Source: Buchnera aphidicola (Anoecia oenotherae)
Lineage (GTDB): Bacteria; Pseudomonadota; Gammaproteobacteria; Enterobacterales; Enterobacteriaceae
Direction: 5' to 3'
Assembly (NCBI RefSeq): GCF_005080765.1
Contig: NZ_CP033012.1
Location: 62,001 to 126,000 of the forward strand
Length of the DNA: 64,000 nt
The notes beneath the pieces are model-generated. The model had not been told where the DNA came from. It made no database searches and saw nothing but the letters and a program-made list of their open reading frames with translations. Both the position numbers and the translations under genes were made by a program. Shown one piece after another: positions 18,543-29,567 of the stretch. Numbering within the stretch: position 1 is the first letter of the stretch; each line of letters starts with the position of its first letter.

Positions 18543-20534
18543 ATGAAAAAATTATTTTTTTTTTTAATTTTTACAATTATTTTTTTTCTATTAATGTCTA
18601 CTAACTTTGGATTAAATTGCTTTTTTAAAATTGCTCTTTATTACTTTCCTCAATTACATATACAAAAAGTAAATGGAAACATACAAAACATAATATTCAA
18701 AAACATAGTCTATAAGACTAAACAATTAGAATTTTCTATAAAAAAAATAAATGTAAATTTTACAAAGAAATTTTTTCATCATAAATATATATATATAGAT
18801 CTAATTAGTATAAAAGATATATTTATATACTCAAAAAAACACAATCTTAATATAAATAACAAAAATATTATTTTAAATTTGATATATAAATGTTTATTTA
18901 AACAGTTTGATTTTTTATGCCCAAATGTAAAACTATATCAAATCCACTATAAAGACAATAATCAACATATTTTTATTGATAAATGTTTTTCTGGAATAAA
19001 AAGCACAAAAAAAAGTATTACTGTTTATACATTAAAAACTAACAAAATTCAGCTAAAAATAAAAAATAAAAATTCATTTAATACAAATTTAAAACATGTA
19101 AATTTTTTTTCAAGTAATATTTTTAATTATGCTAAAAAAATTTTTGATTTAAAACTTTTTTATATAAAAAATTTTATATTTTCTCAATACAAAAACATAT
19201 TTATTAATAATTTTAAAGAAAATTTTTTTTCTGTAATAGAAAATAAAAAACCTTTTATTTTTAGTACTAAAATAGATTTTATAAAAAAAAAAAATATATA
19301 TATTTTACAAAACATAAATTTAAAATTTTGTAATCTTTTACTGCATGGAAACGGATTTTTTTTCTTAAATAAAAAAAAGTTTATAGACATTGTTTTTAAA
19401 ATTAACTTATATACAAAAAAAATTTTAAAAGAAAAAATTATGTCTATTATGACTGGTAACATTTCAAAAAAAATATTTTTTTGCCTTAAAACGAAAGGAT
19501 ATAAAAATATTATTTTTTATATAAATGTAAAAAAAAAACAAAATTTTCCTTATTATATGTATAAAGTTGTTTATCTTTCAAAACAAAACCCAGAAAACAA
19601 AAATGAGATAAAAAAAAGATTCAACTATTTTACTTATTTTGATTTAGAAAATAATTTATCTATCTTTAACCTATATATCAAAAATAAAAAAAACATAGAT
19701 AAAAAACCACATAATTCTAATCATAATCTAAAATTATACATTTATTCTATCATTAAAAACATCTCACTAATTTTTCCAACGTTTGACTTACACTGCAAAA
19801 AGTTAAAAATTCCTGATAAAGTCATAAACTCTTTTAAATGTTTTTTGTATAAAAAATTATTATTAAAACAAAAACATCTACTAGTTTTTTTTAATACTCA
19901 TTTATTTTTAAATAAAATTAATAATTTTTTAATTAAATTTAACTACTCATTAAAAAAAAATAACCTAACTTCACTAGGAACTATTTTTGTTTTTCATAAA
20001 AAAAATCATTTATTTATTCCTGGAATAAATTATTTTTTTAAAAAAAACAACTTATTTATTAAAGCAAATATAAATAATAAATATTACATTAATATACAAA
20101 TTAATATTAAAAACATTAATTATTTTTTTCCAGATATTTTTGGATCTTTTTCTAGTTTTCATAAAATATTATTTAAAAAAAATAACTCTTGTATAAAATT
20201 ATTATCTAGTTTAAATTTCTCAAATTTTATTAGTAAACTGTGTAAAATTAAAAAAATACATTTTAGTTCTAATTTTTCTATACAAAAAAATATAGAGTTT
20301 AATGTATTAATAAATTTATATAATATTTCTATAGATAAAAAATCTCATTTTTCAATATTAACAGAATTCAATGAAAACGTTAATTCTTACCATGTAATTT
20401 TTCAATTTATACAAAAAAAAACAATTAGTGAAATTAATATTGTAAAATACTATAAAAACTCAAAATTAAAAAATAATGTTTTTTACATAAATTTTTATTT
20501 AAAAAATAAAAAAAAACCATTTAAATGTATATAA
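18543..20534 (+). CDS. tamB: TamB (YtfN)-like protein, N-terminal half only
   Basis: TamB is an inner-membrane-anchored AsmA-like protein that spans the periplasm and works with TamA in envelope lipid and protein traffic. The 663 aa start with a membrane anchor (residues 4-24), then TNFGLNCFFKIA...FPQLHIQKVNGN and LISIKDIFIYSKK. These align with TTSGLHLVFKAA, VPGLDIGKVTG and LALKDIQVNIDSKK of E. coli TamB. After that only a Lys/Asn/Phe-rich pattern of alternating strands is visible. E. coli TamB is about 1259 aa, so the C-terminal DUF490 part is missing and ppa follows after 114 nt. The tamB-ppa neighbourhood supports the call. Confidence 0.75.
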   Translation: MKKLFFFLIFTIIFFLLMSTNFGLNCFFKIALYYFPQLHIQKVNGNIQNIIFKNIVYKTKQLEFSIKKINVNFTKKFFHHKYIYIDLISIKDIFIYSKKHNLNINNKNIILNLIYKCLFKQFDFLCPNVKLYQIHYKDNNQHIFIDKCFSGIKSTKKSITVYTLKTNKIQLKIKNKNSFNTNLKHVNFFSSNIFNYAKKIFDLKLFYIKNFIFSQYKNIFINNFKENFFSVIENKKPFIFSTKIDFIKKKNIYILQNINLKFCNLLLHGNGFFFLNKKKFIDIVFKINLYTKKILKEKIMSIMTGNISKKIFFCLKTKGYKNIIFYINVKKKQNFPYYMYKVVYLSKQNPENKNEIKKRFNYFTYFDLENNLSIFNLYIKNKKNIDKKPHNSNHNLKLYIYSIIKNISLIFPTFDLHCKKLKIPDKVINSFKCFLYKKLLLKQKHLLVFFNTHLFLNKINNFLIKFNYSLKKNNLTSLGTIFVFHKKNHLFIPGINYFFKKNNLFIKANINNKYYINIQINIKNINYFFPDIFGSFSSFHKILFKKNNSCIKLLSSLNFSNFISKLCKIKKIHFSSNFSIQKNIEFNVLINLYNISIDKKSHFSILTEFNENVNSYHVIFQFIQKKTISEINIVKYYKNSKLKNNVFYINFYLKNKKKPFKCI

Positions 20535-20648
20535 ATAATAGTTTTTTTATAAAAATTTAAAAATATGTATATTCCACATAAAAAAATAAAATAAAATGTA
20601 TTTATTTTTAGTAATTTACTTATATATAATTATTCATATATAATTAAA

Positions 20649-21188
20649 TTACTTTTTTTTACTATCACCATATCTAATAATAGAAGAAATAATTTCTTTC
20701 TCTGCTTCAATACAATCACTCCATCCAACTATTTTAGTCCATTTTTCTTCTTCTAAATCTTTATAATGTAAAAAAAAATGTTCTATTTGTTTTATTAACA
20801 AATCAGGAAAATCTTTTATTCCTTGAACACCATTATATTCTGCTGATACAGTATTATGCGGAACAGCTATAATTTTTTTATCAATTCCTGATTCATCTCG
20901 CATATTCAACATACCTACAGTTCTTGCTCTAATAATAGATTTAGAAATTAAAGGATAAGGAGTCGGAATTAAAACATCTAAAGGATCACCATCTAATGAT
21001 AGAGACTTATTAATATAACCATAATTACAAGGATAAAACATAGTAGTGGGTATTAATCTATCAACATATAAACAATTTGATTTCTTATCAATTTCATATT
21101 TTACTGGAAAAGAACGTAAAGGAATTTCAATAATCACATATATATCTTGTGGAATATTTTTTCCTGAAGCAACATTTTTAATACTCAT
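20649..21188 (-). CDS. ppa: Inorganic pyrophosphatase
   Basis: Soluble cytoplasmic enzyme that hydrolyses pyrophosphate and so drives biosynthetic reactions, including tRNA charging. It has 179 aa (E. coli 176). The signature SLDGDPLDVLIPTPYP carries the metal-binding aspartates, preceded by FYPCNYGYI. Start ATG 21188; divergent from pmbA. Confidence 0.98.
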   Translation of the reverse strand: MSIKNVASGKNIPQDIYVIIEIPLRSFPVKYEIDKKSNCLYVDRLIPTTMFYPCNYGYINKSLSLDGDPLDVLIPTPYPLISKSIIRARTVGMLNMRDESGIDKKIIAVPHNTVSAEYNGVQGIKDFPDLLIKQIEHFFLHYKDLEEEKWTKIVGWSDCIEAEKEIISSIIRYGDSKKK

Positions 21189-21393
21189 AAACTTCCTTTA
21201 ACTAATTAAATGTCAACAAATAGTAATTTATTTATTTTTTTTAAAATCATCTTATTTTTAAAATAAAATTATATGATATAATAAAATGTTTAGTTTAAAA
21301 AACCAAACTATTCTAATAATTTAAAATTATAACCGTTTTATTTGTAATAATATAATATTAATAAATCTAAAATTATAAAAAAAAGAATATAAA

Positions 21394-22740
21394 ATGTATA
21401 GTCTTGATAAAATATTAAAAAAAGAAAAAAACCTAAAATTAAAAATAAAAAAAATAATAGAACATACTAGTAAAAAACCGTTGTTAATTGAATCATCTAT
21501 TAACCATACTTTTGGTTACAACGTTTTAGTCAGAAATCAAAAAACAGAAATAATAGAATTTAATCAAGATTCTATTTTTAGTATTAACGTATATTACAAT
21601 CAAAAAAAAGGTTCTTCATCTTCTTCTAATCTATCTTATCTTTCTATGAAAAATACTTTTAAATCTGCATATAACATTGCAAAGAACAGTTATGTAGATA
21701 AATATAATCAATTACCTGAAAAAAATTTATTAATAACTAATCCAAAAAATTTATCTCTACTATATACAAACGATACAACAATAAGTCAAGCTATTAATTT
21801 AGTAATGAATACTGAGAAAATATCTCTAGACTACGATAAAAGAATAATAAATAGCGAAGGAGCAAATTTCTTTTATGCAATAAATATTATAGTAATAGGT
21901 AATAGTTTAGGTTTATTATCATCATACTGTTCTTCTTTATATTCTTTATCTAATGGAATTATATCTAAAAATAGTGATGGTATGCAAAGAGATTATTCTT
22001 ATTCTATAAACAGAAATTTTAAAAAACTTAAAAGTCCAAATTGGATAGGAACAAATTCAGCAAAATATGCTATACGTCGACTATCTCCTAAAAAATTCAA
22101 AACTACTTCTTTACCAATCATATTATCTTCAAAGATTTCCAAAAGTTTATTTTTTCATTTAGCTGAATCGATTTCAGGTATTAATATATATAATAAATCT
22201 TCTTTCCTACTTACTGCATTAAATAGAAAAATTCTTCCTAATTGGTTTTCAATATTAGAAGATCCTAATATATTAGGAGGTCTTGGATCAAAACCTTTCG
22301 ATTCCGAAGGTGTAAAAACAAAAAAAAGATTTATTGTAGAAAAAGGAATATTAAAAACATGGATATTAAATAGCTACTCTTCTAATAGATTAAATTTAGA
22401 AAATACAGGAAATTCTGGAGGAATACATAATTGGATTATCATTAATAATGATAAATCATATTCTTTTAAAAATTTATTAAAAATTATGAATACTGGTTTA
22501 CTAATAACAGAATTATTAGGCAATGGAATAGATTTAATTACTGGAAACTATTCTAGAGGAGCTGTTGGTTTTTATGTAAAAAATGGAAAAATTCAATTTC
22601 CTGTAGATGGAATTACTATATCTGGAAATTTAAAAAAAATATTTAATAACATTGAATCTATGTCTACCGATATAAATACTAATTCTAAAATACAATGTGG
22701 TTCATTGTTAATAAAAAAAATGCACATTTCAGGAATATAA
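21394..22740 (+). CDS. pmbA: Metalloprotease subunit PmbA/TldE
   Basis: PmbA (TldE) pairs with TldD in a peptidase that degrades unfolded peptides and processes modified peptides. It has 448 aa (E. coli 450). Conserved blocks include QKKGSSSSSNLS, ISKNSDGMQRDYSY, PFDSEGVKTKKR, GNSGGIHNW and SRGAVGFYVKNGKIQFPV. PmbA itself has no zinc-binding HExxxH. Its partner tldD is not in this window. Confidence 0.96.
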   Translation: MYSLDKILKKEKNLKLKIKKIIEHTSKKPLLIESSINHTFGYNVLVRNQKTEIIEFNQDSIFSINVYYNQKKGSSSSSNLSYLSMKNTFKSAYNIAKNSYVDKYNQLPEKNLLITNPKNLSLLYTNDTTISQAINLVMNTEKISLDYDKRIINSEGANFFYAINIIVIGNSLGLLSSYCSSLYSLSNGIISKNSDGMQRDYSYSINRNFKKLKSPNWIGTNSAKYAIRRLSPKKFKTTSLPIILSSKISKSLFFHLAESISGINIYNKSSFLLTALNRKILPNWFSILEDPNILGGLGSKPFDSEGVKTKKRFIVEKGILKTWILNSYSSNRLNLENTGNSGGIHNWIIINNDKSYSFKNLLKIMNTGLLITELLGNGIDLITGNYSRGAVGFYVKNGKIQFPVDGITISGNLKKIFNNIESMSTDINTNSKIQCGSLLIKKMHISGI

Positions 22741-22835
22741 ATAAATAAATCACAATACTACTACATAACAAAAACAATATATGTATATCAATTTTATTAA
22801 TTATTTTTTATTATAAAAAGATATATTTAATTTTT

Positions 22836-23227
22836 AGTCATAAGTTAATCTATAAGCCGGGTTCTGTATTAGACAATCATTTATCTAGACTAATAATCAC
22901 TTATTAGTTCAAGCAGTTTACCCAAGTTTAGCACGGATCCATGCATTAAAAAAACTATTATTTAACTTTGCTCCAAGTAGAGTTTACATTGTCTATTATT
23001 GTTACCAATAATACGGTATGCTCTTACCACACCTTTTCACCCTTACTTAATATTTTTATATATAAAATATAAGTTTTAAAAATTAAGCGGTTTTTTTTCT
23101 GTTGCACTAGTCGTAAGTTTACACTTCCCAGGCGTTATCTGGTACTTTGATCCAAAGGAGCCCGGACTTTCCTCTCCTAATTATTGATGTTTTTATAATT
23201 AGCAGCGATTGTCTGATTAACTTATGT
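22836..23227 (-). ncRNA. rnpB: RNase P RNA (M1 RNA)
   Basis: RNase P RNA removes 5' leaders from pre-tRNAs. On the minus strand the universal core GAGGAAAGTCCGGGCTCC lies near the 5' end, and the P4 partner ACAGAACCCGGCTTATAG near the 3' end. The ends pair in an 11-bp P1 helix (23215-23225 with 22840-22850). Length is about 390 nt, near the 377 of E. coli. Internal helices are AT-rich but GGTAAGAGCATACC and CTTGGGTAAACTGC are readable. Exact ends are inferred from P1 and the upstream promoter. Confidence 0.95.
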
Positions 23228-23233
23228 ATTTAA

Positions 23234-23261
23234 ATTATACATTTATTTTTTTTTTTGTCAT
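23234..23261 (-). promoter_or_regulatory. rnpB promoter
   Basis: On the minus strand ATGACA (23256-23261) and TATAAT (23234-23239) are spaced by 16 nt. The -10 box ends 7 nt before the predicted rnpB 5' end at 23227. It overlaps the stop codon of rsmI, which lies directly upstream. Confidence 0.75.
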
Positions 23262-24118
23262 CTTTTTTTTTAAAATATATTCATATAGCTCGTTTTTACT
23301 TATTTTGTAAAGTTTAGAAATTATTTCTATAGATTTTTTAGACGACAATTCTTTACTTATCATAGAATAAGCTATTTTTATTTTTTCAGATATTTTTTTA
23401 TCGATTATATTCTTATATCCTTCTACAATAAGAACCCATTCTCCTTTATATCTTAAAGGCTCTTTTTTTAACCATATTAAAACATTTTTAGCAGAAGAAA
23501 TATAAATATCCTCCCATATTTTTGTTAATTCCTTTGCAATGCTTATTTTTCTATCTTCCCCAAAAATAATTATCATATTTTTTAAACTTTCTTCAATTCT
23601 ATGAGAAGATTCATAAAAAATAATAGTTCTTTCTTCTTTTTTTAACTCTTTCAATCTTTTTAATCTTTTAGTATTTTTTGAAGGTAAAAAACCTTCATAA
23701 CAAAATTTTAAAGATGACAAACCAGATGCACTTAAAGCTGTTATAGCAGCACATGGACCAGGTAAAGGAATAACTTGAATTTTTTTTTCATAACATTTTT
23801 GTATTAAATATAATCCTGGATCACTGATTAAAGGAGTACCTCCATCAGAAACAATGGCTATATTTTTTTTTTTTTTATTAAAGAAATAATTTTTTTTGTT
23901 TGCACTTTTTCATTATACTTGTTCATTGAAATAAACTTTCCACTAATATTCATTTTTTTAAAAAAGAAATTAGTACGTTTTATGTTTTCAGCTAGTATAA
24001 AATCTACACTATTTAAAACTTCTACCCCTCTTTTTGTAAAATCACCTAAATTACCGATAGGAGTGGGTACTATATAAATGATTCCTAACTCTTTTTGTAC
24101 AATCTTAATTTGTATCAT
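23235..24118 (-). CDS. rsmI: 16S rRNA ribose-2'-O-methyltransferase RsmI, frameshifted at a 14-A run
   Basis: RsmI methylates the 2'-OH of C1402 of 16S rRNA using SAM. The N-terminal piece (from ATG 24118) contains IIYIVPTPIGNLGDFTKR and stops early after ISLIKKKKI. The remainder in another frame reads NIAIVSDGGTPLISDPG, PLPGPCAAITALSASG and FCYEGFLPSKN to the stop at 23235. The junction is 14 A in the sense strand (T run 23863-23876). One extra A joins both pieces to 294 aa (E. coli 286). TTG 24130 is a less likely start. Nothing else in the gene is broken. Confidence 0.9.
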
Positions 24119-24529
24119 TAAATATCTCAACTATATTATTAATTTTTTTGTTAATAACTATTATTTATATAAAAATTGTTTAGTTTCAAAAATCATAATA
24201 ATGTTAAATATTAAATTGTTATTAATCAATATTGAAACTGATAACTTAAAATAAAATATAACTTACGTAAGTTACATATTCAGTTTTATAAAATTTAAGT
24301 TGCTAATTTAATATTTTTCGATAATAATTGATTTGTTTTAAATATATATATATGGAAATATAAAAACATTTTTCATAAATAAACTATTTTTATTTATATC
24401 AGCAAAATTAACATTTTCTATATTATAAGTTATATATATATATTATAGATTTTGTTATAAAAACTATTTCTTATCTATAAATTATTCACATATATATTAT
24501 CATAAAAACATAAAGAGGATGATTTTCAT
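24119..24529. other. Intergenic region between divergent rsmI and fabB
   Basis: These 411 nt contain no gene. TTAGTTTCAAAAATC (near 24180) and ATTGAAACTGAT (near 24230) look like inverted half-sites but are imperfect. Both promoters must be here; no box pair is convincing. Confidence 0.65.
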
Positions 24530-25742
24530 ATGAAAAGAGTAGTTATAACAGGCATAGGAATACTATCTAGTATCGGAAATAATGAAAAAAATATCATTAA
24601 TTGCCTATATAATGGAATATCAGGAGTTACTTTTTCAAAAGAAATGAAAAAACATAAAATACGAAGTCATATCTGGGGAAATATTAAATTAAAAGATTAT
24701 AACTTTATAGACAAAAAAAAATTAAAATTTATGAACATTGCCTCTATTTATAGTTATTTAGCTATAAAAAAAGCTATTTTAGATAGCTCCTTATCGAAAA
24801 AAATATATCAAAAAAATCCTGAAACAGGAATGATTATTGGATCTGGATTAGGATCTCCAACACATTTAAATACTATTTTTAATAAAAAAAAAACTTTTAA
24901 TTGACCCTTATACTATCAGTAAAATACAATCATCTAGTTTATCTTCTTGTTTATCTACTTTTTTTAAAATCCAAGGAACAAGCTATTCTATTAGTTCTGC
25001 TTGTACTACTTCTGCTCATTGTATTGGTCATGCTTTTGAATTAATTCAATTAGGAAAACAAAAAATAATTTTTGCTGGTGGAGGAGAAGAAATAACATTA
25101 GAATCTTCATTATTATTCAATTCTTTGAGAATACTATCTACTAAATTTAATAATTTTCCAGAAAAAGCTTCTAGACCTTATGATGTAAATCGAGACGGAT
25201 TTGTAATATCAGGAGGTTCTGGAATTATTATTCTAGAAGAATTAGAACATGCTATTAATAGAAAGGCTAAAATATACGCTGAAATTGTTGGATATGGAAC
25301 AACAGCTGATGGATTTAATATGTTTCTTCCATCAGGAAAAGGTTCTATAAAATCTATGGCTTTAGCTATGAAAAATATCCAAAAATCAGACATTGATTAT
25401 ATAAATACACATGGAACTTCTACAAAATTAGGTGATCTAAAAGAACTAGAATCTATTCGTAAAATATTTAAAAATAAAAACCATTCTCCTTTTATTTCTT
25501 CTACGAAATCTATTACTGGTCATTCTCTAGGCGTTTCTGGAGTTCACGAAATAATATATAGTATATTAATGTTAAAATATAACTTTATCGCTCCTAGTAT
25601 TAATATTGAAAATCTAGATCCTTTAGCTAAAAGCTTAAATATTACCAAAAAAACTATTGAAAAAAAAATGAATATGATAATGTCTAACACATTAGGATTT
25701 GGCGGTACTAACGTATCTTTGATTATTAAAAAATATAAATAA
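24530..25742 (+). CDS. fabB: 3-oxoacyl-ACP synthase I, frameshifted at a 10-A run
   Basis: FabB is the elongating ketoacyl-ACP synthase of fatty-acid synthesis. The first piece (24530-24904; start MKRVVITGIGILSSIGNN) ends soon after GSGLGSP. The rest continues in another frame: DPYTISKIQSSSLSS, then SISSACTTSAHCIG with the catalytic Cys, THGTSTKLGD and STKSITGHSLG with the two catalytic His, and GFGGTNVSL at the end. The break is a run of ten A at 24884-24893. Losing one A (or gaining two) restores a 403-404 aa protein; E. coli has 406. The start has a good GAGG site. This is the only break that needs a shift opposite to the others. Confidence 0.9.
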
Positions 25743-26231
25743 ATTTGTGTACAATACCCGTTATACTTAAATAAGTATTTAATGAATAGTTAAATTTATT
25801 ATTTTTATGCAAATACACCACAATATTATGATGAATTTTATACATTATTATTTAAACTGCAGAAACTATTTATACTTGATAAACATTTCATTTTTAAATT
25901 ACTATTTGAATAAATAATTAAATTGTTCCTATTAACAATTAAAAAATAAAATTTACTAATTCATTTTTTTATTATTACTTATTTTATACATAAAATATTA
26001 ACTTTACTAATACTAATAATATTTAATCAAAAATTTTACATCTAATTTAGATAGATCAAATATTTAATAAAAACAACTTTATTTATTCTTTTAAATTTAT
26101 ATACTATACAAATAAAATTTATAAAATTTATTTAATTTTACTTGAATTTATTTAATAAAAAAATTTTACGTAAATTCTAATTAAATTTAAATATAAAAAC
26201 TTAATAAAAATTTTTCAAAGAGAAATACACA
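25743..26231. other. Intergenic region between fabB and tal
   Basis: These 489 nt have no gene. The palindrome ATACTTA-AA-TAAGTAT at 25763-25778, followed by TT, may end fabB transcription. The rest is simple AT sequence. Confidence 0.65.
25763..25778 (+). terminator. Short palindrome after fabB, weak terminator candidate
   Basis: ATACTTA and TAAGTAT form perfect 7-bp arms separated by two bases, 21 nt after the fabB stop. The stem is AT-rich and the following U run is only TT, so this is a weak candidate. Confidence 0.3.
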
Positions 26232-27194
26232 ATGAATCAACTAAATTTATTAAAAAAAATGAGTACAATTGTTGCTGATACAAGTGATATAGAATCTATA
26301 AAAAAATATAAACCTCAAGATGCTACTACAAATCCATCTATTATACTTAAATCAGTCAATTCTAATAGTTATAACCATCTTATAGAAAAAGCTATAAAAT
26401 ATGCTAAAAAAAAGTCTACTATTAAACAAACTATCGCTCAATTAGCTAGTGATAAAGTAGCTATTAATTTTGGAAAAGAAATTTTAAAATATATACCAGG
26501 TCGTATTTCTACCGAAATAGATGCTCGATATTCATTTAACTATCATCTTTCAGTAAAAAAAGCAAAAGAAATAATAAACATGTATGAAGAAGAAGGTATT
26601 GAAAAATCAAAAATATTAATTAAATTAGCAGCAACATGGGAAGGTATAAAAGCAACAGAAATTCTAGAAAAACAAGGAATTAATTGTAATTTAACTCTAA
26701 TTTTTTCACTATCACAGGCTAGAATAGCTGCTGATGTAGGAGCTTTTCTAATATCTCCTTTTGTAGGAAGAATTTATGATTGGTATATACAAAAAAATAA
26801 TATTAATCTATATAATGTAGAAATAGATCCTGGAGTATTATCTGTTCGAAACATCTATCAATACTATAAAGAAAGATCTTACAAAACTATTATTATGGCT
26901 GCAAGTTTTCGAAAAATAGAACAAATACTAGCCTTATCTGGTTGCGATTATCTCACTATATCTCCAGATCTTTTAAAATTATTAAAAAACACTCAACAAA
27001 ACACATTAGAACAAAGATTAAAACCTATTTTTAAGAAAAAATCTAAAAAATGCATATTATCTCACTCAGAATTTCTATTTAAACATAATGAAAACCCTAT
27101 GGCTGTAGAAAAATTATCAGAAGGAATTAGATGTTTTTCAAATGACAGAATAGAATTAGAGAAAATTATTTATAAAAAATTAAAAAATTTATAA
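26232..27194 (+). CDS. tal: Transaldolase
   Basis: Transaldolase of the non-oxidative pentose phosphate pathway. It has 320 aa (E. coli 316-317). The Schiff-base lysine is Lys131 in [12 protein letters not shown], and DATTNPSI marks the N-terminal signature. Start ATG 26232 after AGAG. tal-tktB is also the E. coli talA-tktB arrangement. Together with gnd it links hexose to ribose 5-phosphate for histidine and nucleotides. Confidence 0.97.
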   Translation: MNQLNLLKKMSTIVADTSDIESIKKYKPQDATTNPSIILKSVNSNSYNHLIEKAIKYAKKKSTIKQTIAQLASDKVAINFGKEILKYIPGRISTEIDARYSFNYHLSVKKAKEIINMYEEEGIEKSKILIKLAATWEGIKATEILEKQGINCNLTLIFSLSQARIAADVGAFLISPFVGRIYDWYIQKNNINLYNVEIDPGVLSVRNIYQYYKERSYKTIIMAASFRKIEQILALSGCDYLTISPDLLKLLKNTQQNTLEQRLKPIFKKKSKKCILSHSEFLFKHNENPMAVEKLSEGIRCFSNDRIELEKIIYKKLKNL

Positions 27195-27262
27195 AAAACT
27201 ACTTTTATAAAAAAAATATTAAACAGTTTGTAAATAACTTATATATTTATTACGGGTCAATT

Positions 27263-29275
27263 ATGAAATTTAGAAAAGATTTAGCAAACGCAATTAGATT
27301 TTTAAGTATAGATGCTGTTGAAAAAGCAAAATCAGGTCACCCTGGAATGCCTATGGGTATGGCTGATATTGCTGAAGTATTATGGAGAAATTTTATAAAA
27401 CATAATCCTGAAAATCCTCAATGGGATAATCGAGATCGATTTATTTTATCTAATGGACATGGATCTATGTTGTTATATAGTTTACTACATCTTTCTGGAT
27501 ACAAATTATCTATAAATGATTTAAAGAATTTTAGACAACTACATTCCAAAACTCCAGGACATCCTGAAATAGGATATACACCTGGAATAGATACTACTAC
27601 TGGACCATTAGGACAAGGATTAGCCGCAGCTGTAGGTATGGCTATAGCAGAAAAAACTTTATCTGCTTCCTTTAATAAAATAAACTACGATATAGTAGAC
27701 CATTATACTTGGGTTTTTGTAGGAGATGGTTGTTTAATGGAAGGAATTTCCCATGAATCTTGTTCATTAGCAGGAACTCTAAAACTAAATAAATTAATTG
27801 TATTTTATGACAATAATGGAATTTCTATTGATGGCAATGTAAAAAAATGGTTTTCCGATGATACAGAAAAACGTTTTGAATCTTATAATTGGAATGTTAT
27901 TTCAGAAATAGATGGACACGATTCTAACCAAATATTCAACGCTATACAAAAAGCTAAAAATGAGAAAAATAAACCATCTTTAATTATCTGCAATACTATT
28001 ATTGGTTATGGATCTCCAAATAAATCAGGAACAGCCGAAGTTCATGGATCCCCCTTAGGAACTGAAGAAATATTGTTAACTAGAAAACAATTAAAATGGA
28101 ATCATCCTCCTTTCTATATTCCTAAAGATATATATTCTCAATGGAATTTTAAAGAAAAAGGACAACAGTTAGAGTCTAACTGGAATAAACTATTTCAAAA
28201 ATATCAAAAAAACTATCCTAATCTAGCTCAAGAATACAAACGTAGAATAGATCAAACTTTACCTAATAATTGGAATAATGAAATGAACAAAACTATTCAT
28301 TTTTTTAATTCTAATAAAAAAAACTTATCTACAAGACAATCTTCTCAAAATATTTTAGAAAAATGCGGAAAACTATTACCTGAGTTATTAGGAGGATCAG
28401 CTGATTTAGCTCCAAGTAATCTTACTAAATGGTCTAAATCTATATCTATAACAGATAAACCAAATGGAAATTATATACATTACGGAGTACGCGAATTTTC
28501 AATGACTGCTATATCCAATGGAATATCGCAACATAAAGGTTTTATACCTTATTCTGCAACCTTTTTAATATTTATGGAATATGCAAGAAATGCTGTTCGC
28601 ATGGCTTCTTTAATGAATGTAAGACACATATTAGTATATACTCATGATTCAATTGGATTAGGAGAAGATGGGCCTACTCATCAACCAATAGAACAAATTT
28701 CTAACTTACGATCCATACCTAATATGCATGTATGGAGACCTAGCGATCAAGTAGAAACTGCTGTTGCTTGGAAATTAGCTATTGAAAGAAAAAATGGACC
28801 TTCAGCTTTAATACTATCTCGTCAAAATTTAATTCAATCTTCTCGTACAATAGAACAAATAGACAATATTTCACGAGGAGGATACATTATTTATGATTGT
28901 ATTCAAACACCAGAAATTATACTAATTTCTACTGGATCTGAACTTAATATAACTTTACAGGCATCTAAAAAATTAACTAATCTAGGATATTTTGTTCGAG
29001 TAGTTTCTATGCCTTGCACTAATATTTTTGACAAACAAGATAAAAAATATAAAAATTATGTTTTTCCTAAACAAATAACTTCTAGAATAGCTATTGAAGC
29101 TGGGATTTCTGACTTTTGGTACAAATATGTCGGATTACAAGGATTTGTTATCGGAATGAATTCATTTGGAGAATCAGCACCATGCGAAAAATTGTTTCAA
29201 TATTTTAATATTACCGTAGAACAAATAGTTAAAAAAGCTGAAGATTTATTATTAAAAATTAAAAAATCTATTTAA
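27263..29275 (+). CDS. tktB: Transketolase
   Basis: Thiamine-diphosphate enzyme moving two-carbon units between sugar phosphates. It supplies erythrose 4-phosphate for the aromatic pathway and ribose 5-phosphate. It has 670 aa. Landmarks are [20 protein letters not shown], the TPP motif [21 protein letters not shown] and the catalytic Glu segment [15 protein letters not shown]. The symbol tktB follows the neighbourhood with tal; by sequence it could equally be called tktA. Confidence 0.97.
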   Translation: MKFRKDLANAIRFLSIDAVEKAKSGHPGMPMGMADIAEVLWRNFIKHNPENPQWDNRDRFILSNGHGSMLLYSLLHLSGYKLSINDLKNFRQLHSKTPGHPEIGYTPGIDTTTGPLGQGLAAAVGMAIAEKTLSASFNKINYDIVDHYTWVFVGDGCLMEGISHESCSLAGTLKLNKLIVFYDNNGISIDGNVKKWFSDDTEKRFESYNWNVISEIDGHDSNQIFNAIQKAKNEKNKPSLIICNTIIGYGSPNKSGTAEVHGSPLGTEEILLTRKQLKWNHPPFYIPKDIYSQWNFKEKGQQLESNWNKLFQKYQKNYPNLAQEYKRRIDQTLPNNWNNEMNKTIHFFNSNKKNLSTRQSSQNILEKCGKLLPELLGGSADLAPSNLTKWSKSISITDKPNGNYIHYGVREFSMTAISNGISQHKGFIPYSATFLIFMEYARNAVRMASLMNVRHILVYTHDSIGLGEDGPTHQPIEQISNLRSIPNMHVWRPSDQVETAVAWKLAIERKNGPSALILSRQNLIQSSRTIEQIDNISRGGYIIYDCIQTPEIILISTGSELNITLQASKKLTNLGYFVRVVSMPCTNIFDKQDKKYKNYVFPKQITSRIAIEAGISDFWYKYVGLQGFVIGMNSFGESAPCEKLFQYFNITVEQIVKKAEDLLLKIKKSI

Positions 29276-29287
29276 TGATAACAATTA

Positions 29288-29314
29288 AGGGAGTAATAAT
29301 TACTTGTACTCCCT
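29288..29314 (+). terminator. Terminator after tktB
   Basis: Arms AGGGAGTA (29288-29295) and TACTCCCT (29307-29314) form an 8-bp stem, GC-rich for this genome, with an 11-nt loop and ATTTTA after it. It lies 12 nt past the tktB stop. Confidence 0.75.
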
Positions 29315-29567
29315 ATTTTAAATTTTATAACACTTTCAAACTTTTTATTTTCAATCAACATGTAATAAATTAAACATAAAAAAATGTTTTTTACACTATT
29401 AACTTTAATTATTTTTTATATAAAATAAAATAATAGTTCAAATTTTTAATAATTAAAAATTTATAAATAAATATCAAAAATATAAGTTTATATCTATTTG
29501 CTTTATTAATTATTAATTATTATTTATATACAAACTATATTCAAATGTTAAATTGAGAAAATTATAT

